NCBI GenBank assembly: GCA_036986135.1
Contig: BTQZ01000070.1
Location: 1 to 10,335 of the forward strand
From: JADFRG01 sp036986135
GTDB taxonomy: Bacteria; Chloroflexota; Anaerolineae; Anaerolineales; E44-bin32
Direction of reading: 5' to 3'
Length of the DNA stretch: 10,335 nucleotides
The position numbers and the translations under genes are program-made. Of the stretch, positions 6,431 to 10,335 are shown piece by piece. Each line of letters begins with the position of its first letter. Within the stretch, counting starts at the first letter, position 1. The notes beneath the pieces were generated by a model. It saw only the letters and a program-made list of their open reading frames with translations, did no database searches and had not been told where the DNA came from.

Positions 6431-7245
6431 GCGACTTCCTCCTTGGCCTTGAGCGGAACCCGGCTGCCCATTATGTAGTCCAGGGCAAATAACGCCGCCC
6501 CAATGGCGCCCATGTAATGCGAATCCTCGCTGACATTGACCTCAAGTCCCAGGGTCTCATTTAGGACGTGAACCATGCCCACGTTGCGCGCCACGCCGCC
6601 GGTGAAGGAAAGCTGCTCCTCGATACCGACCCGGCGCAGCAGACCGATGGAACGCGATCCGATGGATTGGTGAACACCGAGCAGAATGTCGTCGATGGCT
6701 TTGCCTTTGCCGAGCCAGGACAAGACCTCTGATTCGGCAAACACCGTGCAGGTTGTGCTGATACGGACCGGATTCTTGGCCCGAAGGGCGGTCGGCCCAA
6801 GCTCACCAATCGGGATGTCCAGAGCTGAAGAAGCGGCGCCCAGGAAGCGCCCGGTACCCGCAGCGCACTTGTCGTTCATGCAGAAATCCAGGATCTCGCC
6901 CTCAGGGCCGACGCGGATCGCCTTGGTATCCTGTCCGCCCATGTCCAGCACCGTTTTGGTCTCAGGGAACACGCGTACCGCGCCGCGACCGTGGCAGCTG
7001 ATTTCGGTCACCTGAGTGTTTCCGAAGGTGACCCGGTAGCGCCCATAGCCGGTTCCCACGATGTATTCGATTTCCTCTTCTCGCAGGCCGCTGCTCTCCA
7101 GGGCATCGACATAGGCCTTTTCGGCGGCCGCTACGACGTTGGAGCCGGTATCGATCAAGGCGCGCGCCACGATTTCTTTGCTCTCATCAATAATGATCGC
7201 CTTAGTCTGTGTCGAGCCGACGTCGACTCCTGCAGCGTAGGCCAT
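6427..7245 (-). CDS. Benzoyl-CoA reductase ATPase/electron-activating subunit (first copy, BzdP/BzdQ type)
   Basis: This 272-residue BadF/BcrA/BcrD-family ATPase is the partner of the next gene. It has GVDVGSTQTKAIIID (6-20), VLDMGGQDTKAIRV (99-112), the Fe-S ligands Cys127 (NDKCAAGTG) and Cys166 (TTCTVFAESE), and FTGGVARN as the adenosine loop. Two different activator-type subunits side by side distinguish class I benzoyl-CoA reductase from 2-hydroxyacyl-CoA dehydratases, whose activator is a homodimer from one gene. Both being about 273 residues fits the bzd (Azoarcus) type; in the bcr/bad (Thauera, Rhodopseudomonas) type, one ATPase is about 430 residues. The ATG is three bases after the bzdO stop, with CAGGAG upstream; the end overlaps the next gene by GTGA, favouring equal amounts of the two subunits. 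Confidence 0.9.
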   Translation of the reverse strand: MAYAAGVDVGSTQTKAIIIDESKEIVARALIDTGSNVVAAAEKAYVDALESSGLREEEIEYIVGTGYGRYRVTFGNTQVTEISCHGRGAVRVFPETKTVLDMGGQDTKAIRVGPEGEILDFCMNDKCAAGTGRFLGAASSALDIPIGELGPTALRAKNPVRISTTCTVFAESEVLSWLGKGKAIDDILLGVHQSIGSRSIGLLRRVGIEEQLSFTGGVARNVGMVHVLNETLGLEVNVSEDSHYMGAIGAALFALDYIMGSRVPLKAKEEVA

Positions 7246-7248
7246 GTC

Positions 7249-8544
7249 TTACTCCTGTCTTCGGAGCTTTCGGGCGTTGAGGCCCTCAAAAAACGCGTCA
7301 ATTCGGTTCTTTAGCTGTGCTTCGGACACCACGCGCTTGTCCATCATGTCTGATTCGATGAAGAGTGAAGGAATATCGGTCGCTTCCATGAGCGCGCGTC
7401 GGGTATCAGCCTGACCCGCGGAGGTCGTCCGGCAGCTCTTGATGGGGTGGTAGACCACTCCGTCAACATTGAATGTGTCCACCATGTCGATCAGGACGCG
7501 GTCCTGGAAGATCATGCTGTCCATGGCATCACGCACGCTGATCAACACACCCTCGGCCAGGCTCTCCATGGGCCGGTCGAGGTCGTATTCGAACCCCCGG
7601 TTGATGCCCCCGCTGGCAAACCACAGGTAGGTGGAGTTGACAAAGATGCCGCCCCAGTCGGTAAAGAATTCATTGAAACGACGGAAGATTGGATAGCACG
7701 GCACGCCCACAAAGATCAGCCGGTGCTGCTCCTCCTGCGGAATACCGATGCCATTTTTCGACTTGTATTCCATTTCCTCGACTAGCTCGGTGAAGTAGCG
7801 TCCGCCAGCCGCGGTCCCACGAAAGGCGTTGGCCACGCCCAGATAGATCGTTCCATCCGTCAGGGCGTTGAAGACTGCAGGAGCGGACTGATTCAGCTCG
7901 AGAACGCGCCGCCATCCGCGACTCAGTTCATTGGCGTGGCCCATGACTTCTCGCAGTCGGTCGATGTCAAAGCGCTTTCCGGTGAGCTCTTCGCACAATG
8001 TGATTAGTTCTTCGATCTGGGCGCTTACGTAGCGACGATCGCTCTCAAATGCAGATTCGCCAGGCCAGGATTGGGTGCCTGCTGCTCGAGTGCCCGGCAC
8101 ATCCAATGTAAAGATCGGGATGTCATACATGCGCTCCCAGATCTCGGCCCATTTGATATAGGTGTTGCAGGCGTTGGTATAGACCGCCAGACTCGGAGGG
8201 GGAATCTTCCCCATGGGGTGCTCGCCGCCTCGCAGCTGAAGCGCATAGTCAGCCTTGACGTAGCCGCAGATGTCCGGCGAATACCCGTGATCTTCCGCTT
8301 CGTTCAGATAATCGAGCGCCACGCGGCGGACCGCGGTCTGAAGGGAGTTGATCTCAGGAAACACCATCGGCAGGTCGAATACACGGAGGATCTCCGCCAT
8401 GCTGCCCATCACGAAAACATAGGCTGCTTGCCTGCCCGACTCGCTGACGGTCGAAAGATTCTGAAACCACTCGCGGAACATTCGGGCGCCATCTTTGGCC
8501 CCTCGGCCCACGATTTCGGAGGACTGCACTTCACTGACGACCAT
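7249..8544 (-). CDS. bzdO: Benzoyl-CoA reductase catalytic subunit BzdO
   Basis: This 431-residue member of the HgdB/BcrB family is one of the two catalytic subunits that reduce benzoyl-CoA to a cyclohexadienoyl-CoA. Candidate iron-sulfur ligands are Cys93 (DICGYVKADY), Cys126 (TNACNTYIKW) and Cys371 (HPIKSCRTTSAGQ), in the positions typical of this family; the length matches BzdO/BcrB. I start at ATG 8544 (MVVSEVQSSE), with AGGGAGA upstream and a 31-base gap from bzdN. The frame is open to 8631, but that extension would overlap bzdN and gives a basic, low-complexity peptide. An alternative function as a 2-hydroxyacyl-CoA dehydratase beta subunit is less likely given the two ATPase genes that follow. 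The ring substrate could be a substituted benzoyl-CoA. Confidence 0.9.
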   Translation of the reverse strand: MVVSEVQSSEIVGRGAKDGARMFREWFQNLSTVSESGRQAAYVFVMGSMAEILRVFDLPMVFPEINSLQTAVRRVALDYLNEAEDHGYSPDICGYVKADYALQLRGGEHPMGKIPPPSLAVYTNACNTYIKWAEIWERMYDIPIFTLDVPGTRAAGTQSWPGESAFESDRRYVSAQIEELITLCEELTGKRFDIDRLREVMGHANELSRGWRRVLELNQSAPAVFNALTDGTIYLGVANAFRGTAAGGRYFTELVEEMEYKSKNGIGIPQEEQHRLIFVGVPCYPIFRRFNEFFTDWGGIFVNSTYLWFASGGINRGFEYDLDRPMESLAEGVLISVRDAMDSMIFQDRVLIDMVDTFNVDGVVYHPIKSCRTTSAGQADTRRALMEATDIPSLFIESDMMDKRVVSEAQLKNRIDAFFEGLNARKLRRQE

Positions 8545-8575
8545 TGGATCTCCCTCGTTTGATGGGGTCCATGCT

Positions 8576-9745
8576 CTAGAAGAAAAGAATGTTCTCCGTG
8601 AACGTTTCGAGCTGAACCTGTATCTGGTCAAAACTGGTCATCTTCTCTTCGAACTCATTCAGGAAATAGGGCACTCCACTCTCATCCAAGACCTTGGCGT
8701 ATGCCACCTGCTCGTCGAGTCCTGGTTCGCACATCTTGGCCGCGGTAACAATGGCGGCCTCCGCGCCTGATTCGCGGATGCGCTGCATGAGCATCTTCTC
8801 TTTTGGCTTGCGCAAATCGTGTTGAACCGGGCTGTAGGTGGAGGATTCCAAGTACGCTACCGCAAGGTTCATGAGCGGATCGCCCTCCGTAGGGACGTCG
8901 TCCGTGATCCAGCGCAGGCCGATAAGAAGATCGTCGTCGACCACGAAGCAAGACCGAGAAATGACCCTCAAAAAATCAAGCGGAGGTTGCTCGCAGAAAC
9001 CGCCTTCGAACACGACGCGGATCTTGTCGTGCTGCTTCGTCTGGCGCTCTCGAATTTGGGGCAGAGCGAGCTCGAGCAGCTCGTTGTGCTGCTCGCGCGG
9101 GATGATCCCACCGATAGCCATCAAAACATACGCCTCTTCGATGGGGAGCAACCAGGGTTGCGCGCGCTTGATCTCATACAACTCCCGGATCAGGCCGCGG
9201 TTCACGTTGAACAGCTGGATGGACTCTCGCAGGTCATCCTCATGAACGGCTGTACCCGTGATTTCCTCGATATCCCCCTTGATGCGCTCGTATTCATCCC
9301 GCAGGTACTGCGCCGAGTAGGCCGAGTTGGCGTTCTGAGGCAGATAAAGGATCTGGCAGGGATAGGGGAAATTTCTGCCCCATACCGCGGCGAGATTGCG
9401 GGCCGCGTCGCATATGGGGGGCGTGACGAACATGTCCAGCTCGACGGTGTCGCTGAGAGCCAGTTCAAGAGAGGTCTTCAGTATCGAGCAAAGGTAGGAC
9501 CCGAAGCGCGATTCGGCTTGCATTGCATCGATGGGGGCGCCGCGGACCTTGAAGGGCAGCGCCCCAGCCGCATGGGCGATCTCTTCAGGGAAATAGACCT
9601 GGAAGTGTCCGATCACCTTCCCGCCGCTCTCGCGCCACTTGCGAACGGAGGGGAAACTGGTGTCCTCAAGCAGCTCCAAAGACGTGGCGAGAATCCCCTC
9701 CAGGGTCTTGCCGTCCAGCTGATCGATGGTCTCGGTTGCTGTCAT
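8576..9745 (-). CDS. bzdN: Benzoyl-CoA reductase catalytic subunit BzdN
   Basis: This 389-residue HgdB/BcrC-family subunit pairs with BzdO to form the dearomatising active site. Family features are HFQVYFPEEIAHAAGALPF (48-66), FGSYLCSILKTSLEL with Cys86, TPPICDAARN with Cys112, GGFCEQPPLDFLRVIS with Cys251, and AAKMCEPGLDEQ with Cys339. Cys86, Cys112 and Cys339 are the likely ligands of the [4Fe-4S] cluster. The length agrees with BzdN/BcrC (about 380-390). The ATG at 9745 lies 39 bases after the PaaX-like gene; the upstream GGGA is weak, with AGGAA further away, so initiation could be partly coupled. It is the first structural gene after the regulator. Function is assigned with high confidence at the class level; the exact aromatic CoA ester is not known. 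Confidence 0.9.
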   Translation of the reverse strand: MTATETIDQLDGKTLEGILATSLELLEDTSFPSVRKWRESGGKVIGHFQVYFPEEIAHAAGALPFKVRGAPIDAMQAESRFGSYLCSILKTSLELALSDTVELDMFVTPPICDAARNLAAVWGRNFPYPCQILYLPQNANSAYSAQYLRDEYERIKGDIEEITGTAVHEDDLRESIQLFNVNRGLIRELYEIKRAQPWLLPIEEAYVLMAIGGIIPREQHNELLELALPQIRERQTKQHDKIRVVFEGGFCEQPPLDFLRVISRSCFVVDDDLLIGLRWITDDVPTEGDPLMNLAVAYLESSTYSPVQHDLRKPKEKMLMQRIRESGAEAAIVTAAKMCEPGLDEQVAYAKVLDESGVPYFLNEFEEKMTSFDQIQVQLETFTENILFF

Positions 9746-9784
9746 CGTTCGATCCCGTTTTTCCTACTGCTTACCCGGCTGACT

Positions 9785-10335
9785 TCACGCAGTCCCTTCA
9801 GCACCCGCGGGTACCCTTTCCGGCCGATTTCGATCTCGCCGGGTGTGGATTCCGAGCGTCGAATCGATATACTCCTCGGCCGGATCCTTGAGAGTAGCTC
9901 GCAGTTCATCCATAAATTCGGCGGCTTCGATTCCGCGCCAGGCATCCGGCAGCAGCTCCTCCGGCAGCCGAGGATCCTCGCGGGGGAAAGCCGAGTATTC
10001 ATAGGTGGCCCAAAACCGCAGCTCGAAGCTTTCGTCTGGCGGCAACTGGCCATTCTGATCTACCTTTGATAGCAGGGCCTCTACGGCCTGACGATGCCTC
10101 CGAATAAATGCGGCATATCTGCGATTTAGAGACGGGAGATCCCAGCAGCGGTCTACAATTTCTCGGTGTTCTGCCATTTCGAGTCGGGAACCGGTAAAGA
10201 AATGCACATACGGTTCGACTTCGAGCTCACCGAGAAGCGATTGAACCTCCGCTCTCATGGGATAGGCGGCAATCATCGTGCCGGGTGAGAGCATGCCGTA
10301 GCCGCGCCATGAGAGGCCCGTGCGCAGATGACCCC
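9785..10335 (-). CDS. PaaX-like transcriptional repressor, C-terminal part (5' end beyond right edge)
   Basis: The frame is open to the right edge, so the ATG at 10294 is not the start. Codons up to the edge read GHLRTGLSWRGYG before MLSPGTM, matching the PaaX pattern LRxxLxWLGFGxLSPGxW in its central domain. The PaaX C-terminal domain follows: CWDLPSLNRRYAAFIRRH, then FWATYEYSAFPREDPRLPEE and LLPDAWRGIEAAEFMDEL, then a closing AEEYI. The winged-helix DNA-binding domain is outside the window. PaaX represses phenylacetate genes and is released by phenylacetyl-CoA. A paralogue first in a benzoyl-CoA reductase operon probably senses an aryl-CoA and controls the operon and itself. About 25 residues follow the usual PaaX end (GIHTRRDRNRPERVPAGA onwards), arginine- and proline-rich, perhaps a tail without a set role. 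Confidence 0.82.
   Translation of the reverse strand, partial: GHLRTGLSWRGYGMLSPGTMIAAYPMRAEVQSLLGELEVEPYVHFFTGSRLEMAEHREIVDRCWDLPSLNRRYAAFIRRHRQAVEALLSKVDQNGQLPPDESFELRFWATYEYSAFPREDPRLPEELLPDAWRGIEAAEFMDELRATLKDPAEEYIDSTLGIHTRRDRNRPERVPAGAEGTA

Noticed and set aside
8545..8631. N-terminal extension of BzdO starting at 8631
   Set aside because: It would overlap the end of bzdN by 56 bases and encodes a Ser/Arg-rich stretch unlike the family. The ATG at 8544 has a good ribosome-binding site.
5606..9745. 2-hydroxyacyl-CoA dehydratase (for example phenyllactyl- or hydroxyglutaryl-CoA) instead of benzoyl-CoA reductase
   Set aside because: The families are related, but dehydratases use one homodimeric activator gene. 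Here two different activator-type subunits follow bzdN and bzdO-like genes, as in bzd operons. A phylogeny would settle this fully.
8819..10069. 416-codon open frame on the plus strand
   Set aside because: It lies opposite bzdN and the PaaX-like gene, both of which match known families with conserved motifs. Its translation shows no recognisable domain; long antisense frames are common in GC-rich coding DNA.

Overview
The window is a single-direction anaerobic aromatic-catabolism locus. Every gene I can support lies on the minus strand, so transcription runs from position 10335 towards position 1. Base composition is moderately GC-rich, genes are tightly packed with clear Shine-Dalgarno sequences, and several junctions overlap (GTGA, ATGA). 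The gene content (class I ATP-dependent benzoyl-CoA reductase, ferredoxin-dependent indolepyruvate oxidoreductase, TrpB2-type tryptophan synthase, molybdenum hydroxylase subunits, PaaX-type regulator) points to an anaerobic or facultatively anaerobic bacterium that degrades aromatic compounds. TrpB2 and IorAB are also common in archaea, but PaaX is mainly bacterial. I cannot name a taxon.

Layout in transcription order. (1) 10335-9785: C-terminal two thirds of a PaaX-like repressor whose 5' end lies outside the window. (2) 9745-5606: four subunits of a bzd-type (Azoarcus-type) benzoyl-CoA reductase, namely BzdN, BzdO and two different BadF/BcrA/BcrD-family ATPase subunits. (3) 5466-5215: an unrecognised 83-residue protein with a CDEC motif. 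(4) 5081-3708: TrpB2, followed by a strong 14-bp hairpin. (5) 3491-1036: IorA and IorB, coupled by a GTGA overlap. (6) 1033-1: the FAD subunit of a molybdenum hydroxylase, then a damaged or duplicated start of its [2Fe-2S] subunit, which runs off the left edge.

How they may work together (inference). IorAB oxidises aryl-pyruvates (indole-, phenyl-, 4-hydroxyphenylpyruvate) to arylacetyl-CoA and reduces ferredoxin. Benzoyl-CoA reductase needs low-potential ferredoxin plus ATP to dearomatise benzoyl-CoA. A PaaX-type repressor sensing an aryl-CoA would fit this. TrpB2 makes tryptophan from indole and (phospho)serine, so TrpB2 with IorAB could form an indole/tryptophan branch. The molybdenum hydroxylase could add or remove a ring hydroxyl, but its FAD subunit lacks the extra Fe-S loop of classical 4-hydroxybenzoyl-CoA reductase.

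The most unusual sequence-level features are a partial tandem duplication at the start of the [2Fe-2S] subunit gene, an in-frame repeat of the last ATPase subunit's C-terminal codons just past its stop codon, and a tandem repeat with a short leader ORF in front of iorA. No RNA genes, CRISPR arrays or insertion sequences were seen. No gene-free stretch exceeds 175 bases.
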